Assembly: GCF_010500895.1 (NCBI RefSeq)
Contig: NZ_JAAAWO010000012.1
Coordinates: forward strand, 1-64,000
Length of the DNA: 64,000 nucleotides
Direction of reading: 5' to 3'
Source of the DNA: Alteromonas genovensis
GTDB taxonomy: Bacteria > Pseudomonadota > Gammaproteobacteria > Enterobacterales > Alteromonadaceae
Shown: in pieces, positions 16,976 through 26,760 of the stretch
Layout of the letters: each line of letters starts with the position of its first letter
How positions within the stretch are numbered: position 1 is the first letter of the stretch
Notes under the pieces: generated by a model
Database searches by the model: none
What the model saw: only the letters and a program-made list of their open reading frames with translations
What the model was told of the DNA's origin: nothing
Program-made: the position numbers and the translations under genes

Positions 16976-17881
16976 CTAGCCCTTACCACGTGTCTTTGTT
17001 TTATGTGGTTCAGCGCTTTTTTCAATAAATGAGATAATCATTGCCGCGACGTCTTTGTTGGTCGCTTTCTCTATACCTTCCAAGCCTGGCGATGAGTTAA
17101 CTTCCATGACAACGGGGCCATTGTTAGAGCGCAAAATGTCCACTCCACAACAGTTCAGCCCCATGGTTTTAGCGGCATCTATGGCGGTTTTGCGCTCTGC
17201 AGGGCTTAATCGTACTAAGCTTGCTTGACCGCCGCGATGTAAGTTAGAACGAAACTCACCTTCGGCCGCTTGACGCTTCATTGCTGCTACCACTTTGCCG
17301 CCCACTACCAAGCAGCGAATGTCACTGCCACCCGCCTCTTTGATGAATTCTTGCACCAGTATGCTGGCGTTTAACCCCATAAAGGCTTCGATAATAGATT
17401 CAGCCGCATTGTGTGTATCTGCCAGCACCACGCCAATGCCTTGGGTGCCTTCCAGTAATTTTATCACCACAGGAGCGCCACCAACGGTTTTTATCACGTC
17501 GTCTATTTTGTCTGGGTGATGAGCAAAGCCTGTTCTTGGCATACCAATGCCTTTACGAGAGAGCAGCTGCAAAGAGCGAAGCTTGTCTCTGGAGCGGCTA
17601 ATAGCGACAGATTCATTAACACTGTATGTGCCCATCATTTCAAACTGACGAACGACTGATGTGCCGTAAAAACTCACTGACGCGCCTATACGGGGAATTA
17701 CCGCATCGTAATAGGGAAGCTTTCTTCCCTTGTATCTTACCGAAGGGCGGGCACTGGTGATATCCATATAGCAATGCATAGTATCAATAACATCCACTTC
17801 ATGGCCTTTCGCTTTGCCAGCCTCAACAAGGCGTGAAGTAGAGTAAAGTTTTGGGTTTCTCGAGAGTATTGCAATACGCAT
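16976..17881 (-). CDS. rimK: RimK, ribosomal protein S6 glutamate ligase
   Basis: ATP-grasp ligase that adds glutamates to the C terminus of ribosomal protein S6. The start chosen, [18 protein letters not shown], gives 301 residues and matches the known RimK N terminus; an upstream in-frame start would add 27 atypical residues. Visible features are the N-terminal preATP-grasp domain, [17 protein letters not shown] (ATP-binding loop), [38 protein letters not shown] and the metal-binding end [20 protein letters not shown]. It heads the minus-strand trio rimK, aspartoacylase-like and retropepsin-like, with 59 and 6 bases between genes. Confidence 0.93.
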   Translation of the reverse strand: MRIAILSRNPKLYSTSRLVEAGKAKGHEVDVIDTMHCYMDITSARPSVRYKGRKLPYYDAVIPRIGASVSFYGTSVVRQFEMMGTYSVNESVAISRSRDKLRSLQLLSRKGIGMPRTGFAHHPDKIDDVIKTVGGAPVVIKLLEGTQGIGVVLADTHNAAESIIEAFMGLNASILVQEFIKEAGGSDIRCLVVGGKVVAAMKRQAAEGEFRSNLHRGGQASLVRLSPAERKTAIDAAKTMGLNCCGVDILRSNNGPVVMEVNSSPGLEGIEKATNKDVAAMIISFIEKSAEPHKTKTRGKG

Positions 17882-18137
17882 TGATATATCAACCTTGATA
17901 ACGATAAAGTGAGTTTGCTCACGAATTAACCACACCGTTACATGTGATACGTAAATGCGCAAGCTATTTAGGCGCGCATATTAATTGAGTCTGTAACAGG
18001 AGTCTTACGAATTTTTCTTATGGTGGCGATTGTTTTTATTTTATGAAAGAGTAGTCCAATAACGATAGCATGTTAAAGTGGCGGTATATTTGCCGTGAGC
18101 TTATTAACGAATATTGACACTGATTATAGGGATTTTT

Positions 18138-18776
18138 GTGAAGAATGACGGGGTAATGATAGAGCTGTTAAATGGGGTGTTACGGTGGTCAACTGAGTAC
18201 CAGTCAAACATTATATTTAGCAGTTTGGTTTTGCTGTTTTATCTGGTGATGTCTAGAAAGCTGCTGCCAAAAATTGAAAGTGATATTGCCAAGTCAAAGT
18301 TAAAATCTCATAGCGCATTAAAAGGGCTATTTGCTGCGCGCGTGCTGGTGGCTACGGTTTCTTTGTGTTTACTATTACTTGCTTGGGGTATCGACTTTTC
18401 AGGGCTACTTGTACTTTCCACCTCCATTATTACGGTAACCGGTGTAGCTTTATTCGCGAGTTGGTCGCTAATCAGTAATATAACCGCCTACTTTATTTTG
18501 CTCACCAATGTGTCTTATCGCAGAGGCAACTACCTACGCATTATCGATGGCGATAATTTTGTTGAAGGCTTTATAGCTGATATTGGTCCGTTTAGTACTC
18601 GATTGGTGACAACAGAGCGCGAAACCATTATGTACCCAAACAACCTCATTCTTACCCGCCCTGTTATGCTAAACCCGAAGGTAAAGTGGAATAGCATAGG
18701 AAAGGTGGTGGCCAAGACCGACACGCCTACTCCTAAGCAAGTAGACGATTCAAACCAAGCAAATGAAGAGCGATAG
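18138..18776 (+). CDS. Short MscS-like membrane protein
   Basis: About 212 residues from the GTG at 18138, which has an AGGGA six bases upstream; a TTG at 18114 or the ATG at 18156 are alternative starts. There are three hydrophobic segments (about residues 20-37, 60-85 and 88-115), then the MscS pore/beta region (ASWSLISNITAYFILL, YRRGNYLRI, and the conserved GFIADIGPFSTRL and TIMYPNNLILTRPV). MscS-type proteins form tension-gated channels. This one lacks the large C-terminal cage of E. coli MscS and may form a minimal or non-osmotic channel. It lies between the rimK trio and the CrbS-like kinase, transcribed against both. Confidence 0.8.
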   Translation: MKNDGVMIELLNGVLRWSTEYQSNIIFSSLVLLFYLVMSRKLLPKIESDIAKSKLKSHSALKGLFAARVLVATVSLCLLLLAWGIDFSGLLVLSTSIITVTGVALFASWSLISNITAYFILLTNVSYRRGNYLRIIDGDNFVEGFIADIGPFSTRLVTTERETIMYPNNLILTRPVMLNPKVKWNSIGKVVAKTDTPTPKQVDDSNQANEER

Positions 18777-18794
18777 CAGATTCTCTCAACGCTT

Positions 18795-21700
18795 CTAATC
18801 GCGCTCTACATTTTTGGCTTCTCGAATATAGCGGGTCATGCTTTGCAGTAAGGCCCGCAGCTTTGCTGGTTTTAGCGGTTTAGCTAAAAAGTTGACTCCC
18901 TGCTCCTTGCATTGAACCAACAAGTTTTCATCGGGGGTCGCTGTAATCAGTGCCGCGGGTACAACCACATTCAGCGTTGTTCTAATAAGTTCGATAAGCG
19001 CCAAGCCGTTTTTCTCTTCCTCAAAACTTAGCTGATAATCCATTAAGAGAATTTGTGGCTTCACCGATACTGCAAGAGATAGTGCATCGTCCCAATTGTT
19101 GGCAAGGGTTACGCTAACGCCCCATTTTTCAAGTAAGGTACTCAACGCATCTAAGTTTTCCCGCTGATCGTCTACACATAGCACTTTCATACCACTAAAT
19201 GTGGTGTTTCTTGGCTTCGCGACTTGGGCAGAGGAACGTTTTGCCGCTACTTTTTCCAGTGTGAATTGAAAGCTACTACCTTTGCCTAGGCGAGAAGTGA
19301 CTTTAATTTCGCTGTTAAGCTGTAAGCTAAGTCGCCTTACGACACCAAGCCCTAATCCAAGACCGTGCTCTTTGCTTTCATTAGCACGGAAAAAGTCGCC
19401 AAATATCGTGTCCAATTTGTCGCTAGAAATACCAATGCCGGTATCCATGATATTAAACGTCACGGAATTGCCCACAGGTTTAACAACAAATAACACTCTG
19501 CCTTTTTCGGTATACTTCACCGCGTTAGACAGTAAATTTTGCAAAATCCGGTATAGATAAGTTTTATCAGCCCGCACCCAACATGGGCGAATGATTGCTT
19601 TAAGCTCCAGCCCTTTCTCTTTCGCTCGCATAGACATCTCATCCACAAGGGGTGAAAGCAGATTGCGTACGTCAATCGACTCGAAATCTGGCTTCATCTC
19701 GCCTTGATCAAGGCGCGCAATATCTAGCAATGTACCAATAAGCGCTTCGCTGGACGACACGCTATGACTGAGCTTTTGAATGATCGTATGTGTTTGCTCC
19801 GACAAGTCTTGTTCTTCCAATGCGCTTACGTATAGCTTGGCCGCATTGAGTGGCTGTAATACATCATGGCTAGCAAGGGCTAAAAATCGCGTTTTACTTG
19901 CGTTGGCATCTTCCGCCGCCTTTCTTGCTCGAATTAACTCTTTTTCGGCCCCGGCGCGCTTTTCAATTTCAAGGCGAAGCTCGGCATTAATGGAATGTAC
20001 CTCTTCAGTACGCTCTTTAATTCTGGCTTCAAGATCGATATTGGACTCTTCAAGGGCCTGCTGAATTTCTACGTGGCCGGTAATATCATTGAAGCTGGTT
20101 ACAAAGCCACCACCAGGTAACGGGTTACCCACCATTTCTATCACTCGGCCATCTTTTCGCTGGCGAGTGAATCGATGGGGCATGCCCGAGCGTAAGTGCT
20201 CTAAGCGCTTTTCAACTTCGGCTTCAACATTGTAAGTGCCAAACTCGCCCTGAGCCGCGTTATAGCGAATAAGACGTTCAATGGGCACGCCCACGGCAAG
20301 TAAGTCATCTGGGTAGGGGTACAGGTTTGAATAGCGCTTATTCCACGCGACTAAATGAAGGTGTTTGTCGACAACACTTATCCCTTGGTCCATATTTTCA
20401 AGGGAGGTAAGTAGGGCGGTCATATTAAACTGCATGGCTTGGGTGGTATCATCAAAGAAGTTGATGATCTCAGTGAAGTCCATTTTTTTGCCCCGCAAGG
20501 CGCTATCAAGAAGCACTTTTGCGCTTGATGCACCAATTACCCCACCTAAAGCTCGTTCACAAAATGATAAGAACGATTCATCTGGGGTATCTTGCTCATT
20601 CAGCTGACAGTGATTAAGGGTCTGGTATTCATCAACAAGCTGTACGCATCTGCCCGAACCCATAAACGTGGACAGTAGCGTGGTTAAGTCTGACACTCTA
20701 ACGTTTGCTACTTGGGTTTTTATGGTGTTGCTGGCAGACATAGTGGGCGACACGAAGGCTTCTGCCTGAATGCGATCGATAAGTCGCTGAGGCGCAAACC
20801 AAGAAAAAAGCATGTACATAAACGCATTGGCGGCTAAACTTATCATTGCTCCTTGGCTAATCAGTTCGTTTTGTTCAAGCCTTGACACTTGGTCGCTCAC
20901 AATAGGCAGCACTAGCCACAAAACCCAAATAACTAAGCCAATCATTAGTCCGGCATACACACCGTGCGCATGGGCTCGTTTCCAATACAAGCCGCCTACA
21001 ATGGCAGGTAGCAGTTGAATAACCAATGAAAAAGCAATTAGACCGATAGAGTGCAGAGAGCGGCTGCTTGTCATTTGCTGGTGGTATAAAAAGGCCATTA
21101 GCAAAATAAAGGCGATAACCACACGCCGTATTAGCCTAATGCGGCGTGAAATATCCCGTTTTTTGCCTGTGTCTTCGGTCAGTGCCAATATGCGCGGCAG
21201 TATAACGTCGTTTGTTAGCATAGTGCTGAGCGTAAGCGTTGCCACAATAATCATCGCAGTGGCAGCAGACAAACCGCCAACAAAAACGATGACTTGTAGT
21301 AAGGCTGACTCTGAAAACATGGCCAGTGATAACACGTACGAATCGGGCTCAACACTGGTACCTGCAAATATGGCTTTACCGGCAATGGCGATAACCGGAA
21401 TAACCGCTGAAATAATAATGAGATAAAGCGGAAACAACCAGCGGGCGGTACGCAAATGAGACAAGCTTAAATTATCGATAATTGCTACGTGAAACTGTCG
21501 CGGCAAACACACAATGGCGGCGGCTGCCATTATGGTTTGAGCAATAAACGTAAATGAGCTAAAGGTAGACAAGGCCGCCTCGTTTAAAAAGCTTTCAAAA
21601 AAGGGCCCGCTCTGTGTGGTTTTCCAGGCGCTATAGCCAACAAATGCCACTAAAACCAATGCGAGCAATTTCACCGACGACTCGAAGGCGATAGCTAGCA

Positions 21701-22247
21701 TCAACCCTCTTCTGTATTCAGTGACATCCGTTTGACGGGTACCAAAATAGATGGCGAAAACTGCGATAAAAGCCGTTGCCGCAATAATAATAATGTCGTT
21801 TTTAGGTTGCTGGGTCAGTAGCTGAAACGTATTGCCAACCGCTTTTAGTTGCAGCGCGATATAGGGAATGGTGGCAAGTAACGCGATGAGTGTAACTACT
21901 AAGGCCACTGTTTGTCGCTTACCGTAACGAGAAGCAATAAAGTCAGAAATCGTCGTGATGTGCTGCTTTTTACTGACCAAAGTCAGCTTATAAATAAACT
22001 TGTGACCCACCACATACACCAAAATGGGGCCGAGCATAATAGGCAGGTAAATCCAGGTATCTCTACTTGCCTGTCCCACCATGCCGAAGAACGTCCACGC
22101 AGTGCAGTAAATAGCCAATGCAAGAGAGTAGATCGCTGGGTGTGAGGTAAGCGCCCGCGCCGTTGGCGAGTTCTTTTCGCCCCAGCTTGCCAGAGAAAAA
22201 AGTAAAAACAGATACAGTACTGCCAGTGTAACCCAACCAAAAACCAT
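18795..22247 (-). CDS. CrbS-like hybrid sensor kinase (SSF transporter-PAS-HisKA-HATPase-REC)
   Basis: A 1150-residue membrane protein. Residues 1 to about 490 form a sodium/solute-symporter-like domain with about 13 helices (FGMVGQASRDTWIYLPIM, SDFIASRYGKRQTV). A PAS region (about 605-720) is followed by a coiled coil, then HisKA with LASHDVLQPLNAAK (phospho-acceptor His about 794), HATPase (NLLSNAVKYT, DTGIGI, GLGLGLGVV) and a C-terminal receiver domain with Asp about 1070 in LLMDYQLSF. This is the architecture of CrbS/MxtR, which senses or transports a substrate linked to acetate metabolism and signals to CrbR. The gene starts divergently from the symporter operon, with about 260 bases between them. 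Confidence 0.9.
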   Translation of the reverse strand: MVFGWVTLAVLYLFLLFSLASWGEKNSPTARALTSHPAIYSLALAIYCTAWTFFGMVGQASRDTWIYLPIMLGPILVYVVGHKFIYKLTLVSKKQHITTISDFIASRYGKRQTVALVVTLIALLATIPYIALQLKAVGNTFQLLTQQPKNDIIIIAATAFIAVFAIYFGTRQTDVTEYRRGLMLAIAFESSVKLLALVLVAFVGYSAWKTTQSGPFFESFLNEAALSTFSSFTFIAQTIMAAAAIVCLPRQFHVAIIDNLSLSHLRTARWLFPLYLIIISAVIPVIAIAGKAIFAGTSVEPDSYVLSLAMFSESALLQVIVFVGGLSAATAMIIVATLTLSTMLTNDVILPRILALTEDTGKKRDISRRIRLIRRVVIAFILLMAFLYHQQMTSSRSLHSIGLIAFSLVIQLLPAIVGGLYWKRAHAHGVYAGLMIGLVIWVLWLVLPIVSDQVSRLEQNELISQGAMISLAANAFMYMLFSWFAPQRLIDRIQAEAFVSPTMSASNTIKTQVANVRVSDLTTLLSTFMGSGRCVQLVDEYQTLNHCQLNEQDTPDESFLSFCERALGGVIGASSAKVLLDSALRGKKMDFTEIINFFDDTTQAMQFNMTALLTSLENMDQGISVVDKHLHLVAWNKRYSNLYPYPDDLLAVGVPIERLIRYNAAQGEFGTYNVEAEVEKRLEHLRSGMPHRFTRQRKDGRVIEMVGNPLPGGGFVTSFNDITGHVEIQQALEESNIDLEARIKERTEEVHSINAELRLEIEKRAGAEKELIRARKAAEDANASKTRFLALASHDVLQPLNAAKLYVSALEEQDLSEQTHTIIQKLSHSVSSSEALIGTLLDIARLDQGEMKPDFESIDVRNLLSPLVDEMSMRAKEKGLELKAIIRPCWVRADKTYLYRILQNLLSNAVKYTEKGRVLFVVKPVGNSVTFNIMDTGIGISSDKLDTIFGDFFRANESKEHGLGLGLGVVRRLSLQLNSEIKVTSRLGKGSSFQFTLEKVAAKRSSAQVAKPRNTTFSGMKVLCVDDQRENLDALSTLLEKWGVSVTLANNWDDALSLAVSVKPQILLMDYQLSFEEEKNGLALIELIRTTLNVVVPAALITATPDENLLVQCKEQGVNFLAKPLKPAKLRALLQSMTRYIREAKNVERD

Positions 22248-22505
22248 AGTCTTTCCATTAACTGAAAATTTACAACTCGATATCTATTATACCTATTGAG
22301 GCCTTCGTCTACCTACGACCATGGTCTCATTTTTAAATATTTCATGCAGGTCTAAAGTGATATCCAACCTCCTATAGGCTTGGCTTCGCTGCTTTTGGCT
22401 ATCGTTGCTCGCAACGTGAAATCAGTAGCGACAATGTAAAAAAAGTTAAGCGTTAGGAAAATGTAAAAAAACAACAACCGATTAACCTGACGTGGGGACG
22501 GAACA

Positions 22506-22772
22506 ATGTCTTTTAGAAATAATGATGACCAAAAAGCATATTGGAAGGAGAACCTAGCTCTCCTTTTTAAACTTTTAGTCGTTTGGTTCGCTGTATCTTT
22601 TGGTGCCGGCATTTTATTTGCCGATGCATTAAACAACATCCAATTCTTTGGTTTCAAACTGGGCTTCTGGTTTGCGCAACAAGGTTCCATTTTAGTTTTT
22701 GTTGCCCTTATTTTTGTCTACATGGCGAAAATGAGTGCGATGGATAAACGTTACGGCGTAGAAGAGGAGTAA
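22506..22772 (+). CDS. DUF4212, small subunit of Na+/solute symporter
   Basis: An 88-residue membrane protein with two hydrophobic segments (about 20-45 and 52-75) and a charged C terminus (MDKRYGVEEE). The N-terminal pattern YWKENLALLFKLLVVWF with FGAGILFAD-like spacing is typical of the DUF4212 small subunits encoded directly before VC_2705-type symporters. The large-subunit gene starts four bases after its stop codon. It probably stabilises or modulates the transporter; its exact role is not established. Confidence 0.9.
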   Translation: MSFRNNDDQKAYWKENLALLFKLLVVWFAVSFGAGILFADALNNIQFFGFKLGFWFAQQGSILVFVALIFVYMAKMSAMDKRYGVEEE

Positions 22773-22776
22773 TACG

Positions 22777-24483
22777 ATGGATGTGCAAACACTCACCTTT
22801 ATCATTGTAGGCGCTACTTTCGCGCTGTACATTGCAATTGCAATTTGGGCCAGAGCCGGATCGACAAACGATTTTTACGTCGCCGGCGGCGGTGTTCCAC
22901 CTGTACTAAACGGCATGGCAACTGCCGCCGATTGGATGTCAGCTGCATCGTTTATCTCTATGGCAGGTCTTATCTCTTTTATGGGATACGACGGTGCCGT
23001 TTATCTTATGGGGTGGACCGGTGGTTACGTTCTGCTTGCGCTTTGCCTAGCACCTTATCTTCGCAAATTCGGAAAATTCACTGTACCCGATTTTATTGGA
23101 GACCGCTACTACTCACAAACAGCGCGAACCGTTGCGGTATTTTGTGCCATTTTTGTCTGTTTTACCTATGTGGCAGGGCAGATGCGAGGGGTTGGCGTTG
23201 TATTCAGTCGATTCTTAGAAGTTGATATTGTTACCGGCGTTGTGCTTGGTATGGTTATTGTCTTTTTCTATACCGTATTGGGTGGCATGAAAGGTATTAC
23301 CTACACGCAAGTTGCACAGTTCTGTGTAATGGTATTTGCCTATGTAGTTCCTGCGGTATTTATTTCCATCATGGTAACCGGTCATATTCTTCCTCAAACC
23401 GGATTCGGTGCCACGCTGGCCGATGGGTCGGGCATGCATCTGCTGCAAAAGCTCGATAACTTATCCACCGATCTTGGGTTCCATGAATACACGACAGGCA
23501 CGAAAAGTACGATTGATGTGTTCTTCATTACCTTTGCACTGATGGTAGGTACGGCAGGTTTACCACACGTTATTGTTCGCTTCTTCACTGTTCCTAAAGT
23601 ACACGATGCACGTAAATCAGCAGGTTATGCACTAGCGTTTATCGCCATTGTTTACACCACTGCACCGTCTCTAGCTGCTTTCGCTCGCGTTAACATGATT
23701 GAAACCATTAACGGCCCTGAGCTTACAGGTACAAGTTACGAAGAAGCACCATCGTGGATTAAGAACTGGGAGCAAACCGGACTTATCGAATTTAACGATA
23801 AGAATGGCGATGGCGTCATGTTCTATTCTGGTGATGAGCGCAACGAAATGACAGTGGACCGTGACATCATGGTATTGGCGAACCCTGAAATTGCGAATTT
23901 ACCGGCTTGGGTTATTGCCCTGGTGGCCGCTGGTGGTGTTGCCGCTGCGCTTTCTACCTCAGCTGGCTTGTTGCTCGTAATCTCCACGTCGGTATCTCAT
24001 GACTTACTGAAACGAAACTTCGCGCCGAATATTACGGATAAGGCAGAGCTATTTTATGCACGATTGGCCGCAGGTGTCGCCATTGTGATTGCCGGTTACT
24101 TTGGTATTAATCCGCCCGGGTTCGTTGCGCAGGTGGTCGCTTTTGCCTTCGGCTTAGCAGCGTCCAGTTTCTTCCCTGCTATTATTATGGGCATCTTTAG
24201 CAAACGCATGAATGACAAAGGTGCTGTTGCAGGAATGCTATCTGGTATTGCCTTCACCGCGACGTACATTATCTACTTCAAGTTTGTTAATCCTGAGGCG
24301 AACATCCCCGACAACTGGTTGTTTGGTATCTCACCTGAAGGGATTGGTACATTGGGTATGATAGTTAACTTTGTGGTGGCATTCCTTGTCTTCAAAGTGA
24401 CCGACGAAGCACCAGAGGAAATCCAAGAGTTGGTTGAAAGTATTCGCTATCCTAAGGGCGCTGGCGAGGCCTCTGCACACTAA
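22777..24483 (+). CDS. Cation/acetate-type symporter, large subunit
   Basis: A 568-residue SSF-family sodium:solute symporter of the subgroup paired with DUF4212. SSF signatures include the early GNSTNDFYVAGG-like stretch (AGSTNDFYVAGGGVPPVLNG), WMSAASFISMAGLISFMGYDG, YTVLGGMKGITYTQVAQF and a long C-terminal helix array. Between helices there is an acidic loop (EYTTGTKSTIDVFF) and a longer insert with DKNGDGVMFYSGDERNEM that could bind a cation, being EF-hand-like. Related proteins are annotated as acetate permeases (ActP). Location between the CrbS-like kinase and the DUF294 gene supports acetate or another short monocarboxylate as substrate. A terminator follows. Confidence 0.9.
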   Translation: MDVQTLTFIIVGATFALYIAIAIWARAGSTNDFYVAGGGVPPVLNGMATAADWMSAASFISMAGLISFMGYDGAVYLMGWTGGYVLLALCLAPYLRKFGKFTVPDFIGDRYYSQTARTVAVFCAIFVCFTYVAGQMRGVGVVFSRFLEVDIVTGVVLGMVIVFFYTVLGGMKGITYTQVAQFCVMVFAYVVPAVFISIMVTGHILPQTGFGATLADGSGMHLLQKLDNLSTDLGFHEYTTGTKSTIDVFFITFALMVGTAGLPHVIVRFFTVPKVHDARKSAGYALAFIAIVYTTAPSLAAFARVNMIETINGPELTGTSYEEAPSWIKNWEQTGLIEFNDKNGDGVMFYSGDERNEMTVDRDIMVLANPEIANLPAWVIALVAAGGVAAALSTSAGLLLVISTSVSHDLLKRNFAPNITDKAELFYARLAAGVAIVIAGYFGINPPGFVAQVVAFAFGLAASSFFPAIIMGIFSKRMNDKGAVAGMLSGIAFTATYIIYFKFVNPEANIPDNWLFGISPEGIGTLGMIVNFVVAFLVFKVTDEAPEEIQELVESIRYPKGAGEASAH

Positions 24484-24524
24484 TGAATGAAAAACATGAG
24501 TAAGAAGAAGCATTAGTACAATAG

Positions 24525-24566
24525 AAAACCAACCTTCTAGCAGTGTTTAGTGGGTTGGTTTTTTCT
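24525..24566 (+). terminator. Terminator of the symporter operon
   Basis: The ten-pair arms 24525-24534 and 24553-24562, an 18-base loop and a T-rich tail (TTTTC TTTT) lie 40 bases after the symporter stop. Confidence 0.85.
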
Positions 24567-24581
24567 TTTGTGCAGGTGTCT

Positions 24582-24621
24582 CTTTCTTTAATGAATGCAT
24601 TAATCAATTCATTAAAGAAAG
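24582..24621. repeat. Perfect 15-bp inverted repeat upstream of the DUF294 gene
   Basis: Arms 24582-24596 and 24607-24621 are perfectly complementary around a ten-base loop that itself contains GCATTAAT. It is AT-rich and has no T-run, unlike the terminator just before it. It may be an operator or an mRNA structure in the long leader of the DUF294 gene. The following 24650-24780 is low-complexity, with AGAGGTAA and AGATCTAAAGACC reiterations. Confidence 0.6.
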
Positions 24622-24812
24622 GGATATAGGCAGGTACGGCGGCAGAAGTCTCAACAGCCCCGGAGGTAATAGCCGAGGTAAGAGCCAGAGGTAAGAGCCT
24701 GATGTAAAATTTAGAGGTAAAGATCAGATCTAAAGACCAGATCTAAAGACCAAATCTAAAGAAAGGCACAGCGCAACTGAAAGGCCAATAGAACGAGAAT
24801 AAGGATGAACAA

Positions 24813-26642
24813 ATGACAGCAATAGCAAAGCAGGTTGAAGACTTTCTTTCTACATCAGCACCGTTTGATATGTTGAATGAGTCAATGCGTCATGACCTTA
24901 TTCGACATGCTGATTTACTCTATGTGACGACAGATAACACCGAGCATTTTAAAACGGGCGAGCCTCGACTTTATCTTATTCAAAGCGGTCAGTTTTCCGT
25001 GGAAGATGGAGAAGGCGCTGCTAGGCATTTAAGCGAGGGAGATTATTTTAATTATGCCGCAATTTTAGATAAGCGTTTTTATCCACTGTCTGTACATGTA
25101 GATAGCCCTGGATTAGTTTACAGTTTTGCCGCTGAAGACGTATGTGCGTTACTTGAGCTTGTAGAGGTTAATAGCTTTTTTACGGGCTTACGCAATAATG
25201 CGCTGCAAAATCACGCCATAGCCGATTCCAATTCCATGTGGCTATACAAGCCACTGACCGATGTTATCGATAAAGCGCCTGTGGCTGCCCACGGCAATAC
25301 GTCAATTGCAGATGCTGCCATGTTAATGACTCGAGAAAAAGTATCTTCTTTATTGGTAACCGCCAACGACAAGCTCATTGGCATAGTGACGGATAGAGAT
25401 TTGCGCTCTCGCGTAGTCGCCCACGCTCTTGATACCGCCCTTCCGGTTAAACAAATAATGACAGTGAACCCTACCCAAATTGGCAATAGCAGAACCCTGT
25501 TTGATGCTATGGCATTGATGACAGAAAAAAATATTCATCATTTGCCAGTTATCGACCATCTATCTCAGTCACCCATAGGAATGGTGACGGCTAGCGATAT
25601 TATAAGGCACCAAAGGGGCAACGTACTTTTTATTATAGGAGAGCTCACAAAAGCGAATAACCTGTATGAGCTCACAAGGCTGTCTTGGCAATTGCCACAC
25701 TATTTTGCCGCGCACGCCAAGCGAGCCGGTGATTACGATATTGCGGGCAAAATCTTGTCTCAAGCAACCGACGTAATGACGCGAAAGCTTATTGGCTTTT
25801 TCCAACAAGATAATGGCAAAGCCCCTATGATGTTTGCCTGGCTAGTTTATGGCTCGCAGGCAAGGGAAGATCAAACCACGGGCTCTGACCAAGACAGCGG
25901 GTTATTGTTAGCGTCTACCCCTAACGAAAAGCAGGCCGCCTATTTTGCTGATATGACAGATTACGTGTGCAAAGGATTAGCAAAATGCGGCATTAAGCTG
26001 TGTGATGGCAATATTATGGCCAGCAATCCTGAATTGCGATTGTCAGTTGATGAAGCGGTAAAAGAAGCCGAGCGATGGGTCGCAGCACCCACAAGTAAGG
26101 CCATTATGCACTTTAATATTTTTTTGGATGTACGCTGCGCTGCGGGCGATGCAAGCCTGTTCAAACAGCTGCAGAAAAGGCGAGCACCATTATTACAGCA
26201 GAAGATGTTCTTAGCCGCCTTGGCGCGCAATAGCAATGATGTGTCTGTCCCCCTATCTATGTTTCAAAAATTTAGCTATGAAAAAGGACGTAAACAAAAA
26301 GACACCATCGACTTAAAAACCCGTGCGGTAGCGCTTATTAACAACATTGCTCGAATTTATGCGTTAGCTGATGGTATTACCTTGCCCAATACCGTTGCTC
26401 GCCTTGAGAGTTTGTCTGATAAGTCTGAGCTTTCTTCTAAGGATGCGGCTAACTTGAAAGATATCTGGGTATTTTTAAATAGGCTGCGCTGGCGTCATCA
26501 GCTAGAGAACAAAGTCACCGATAATCTAGTGTCGGTGAGCATGTTGTCGTCGATTCAAAAGCACCAACTTAAAGCGGGTTTTAAAGCCATAGAGCGAGCT
26601 AACGAAGCCATGGTAATGAAGTTTTCCGGCGGGGTTGGTTAG
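24813..26642 (+). CDS. cNMP-binding/CBS/DUF294 nucleotidyltransferase-like protein
   Basis: A 609-residue cytoplasmic protein with four modules. A cyclic-nucleotide-binding-like domain (about 15-135) is followed by a tandem CBS pair (about 155-275: DAAMLMTREKVSSLLVT, IVTDRDLRSRVVAH and IGMVTASDIIRHQ). Then come a DUF294 domain with nucleotidyltransferase signature (VYGSQAREDQTTGSDQDSGL, about 347-366) and a helical DUF294-C domain to the end. The GS...R...D.D pattern resembles GlnD-type uridylyl- or adenylyltransferases, so a regulatory nucleotidyl transfer controlled by nucleotides is plausible, but no target is known. Such genes are often found next to acetate-type symporters and a DnaQ-like exonuclease, exactly as here. 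Confidence 0.88.
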   Translation: MTAIAKQVEDFLSTSAPFDMLNESMRHDLIRHADLLYVTTDNTEHFKTGEPRLYLIQSGQFSVEDGEGAARHLSEGDYFNYAAILDKRFYPLSVHVDSPGLVYSFAAEDVCALLELVEVNSFFTGLRNNALQNHAIADSNSMWLYKPLTDVIDKAPVAAHGNTSIADAAMLMTREKVSSLLVTANDKLIGIVTDRDLRSRVVAHALDTALPVKQIMTVNPTQIGNSRTLFDAMALMTEKNIHHLPVIDHLSQSPIGMVTASDIIRHQRGNVLFIIGELTKANNLYELTRLSWQLPHYFAAHAKRAGDYDIAGKILSQATDVMTRKLIGFFQQDNGKAPMMFAWLVYGSQAREDQTTGSDQDSGLLLASTPNEKQAAYFADMTDYVCKGLAKCGIKLCDGNIMASNPELRLSVDEAVKEAERWVAAPTSKAIMHFNIFLDVRCAAGDASLFKQLQKRRAPLLQQKMFLAALARNSNDVSVPLSMFQKFSYEKGRKQKDTIDLKTRAVALINNIARIYALADGITLPNTVARLESLSDKSELSSKDAANLKDIWVFLNRLRWRHQLENKVTDNLVSVSMLSSIQKHQLKAGFKAIERANEAMVMKFSGGVG

Positions 26643-26760
26643 CGCATCCCGTGTCACTGCCCACTAGAATAAATGACACAAAGGTAGGCAACGCTGGGGT
26701 AAGAAAGCCGTAAGGTGATTTAAAACATAAGGCAAATTAACGGGTAGGGTATAACGATAG

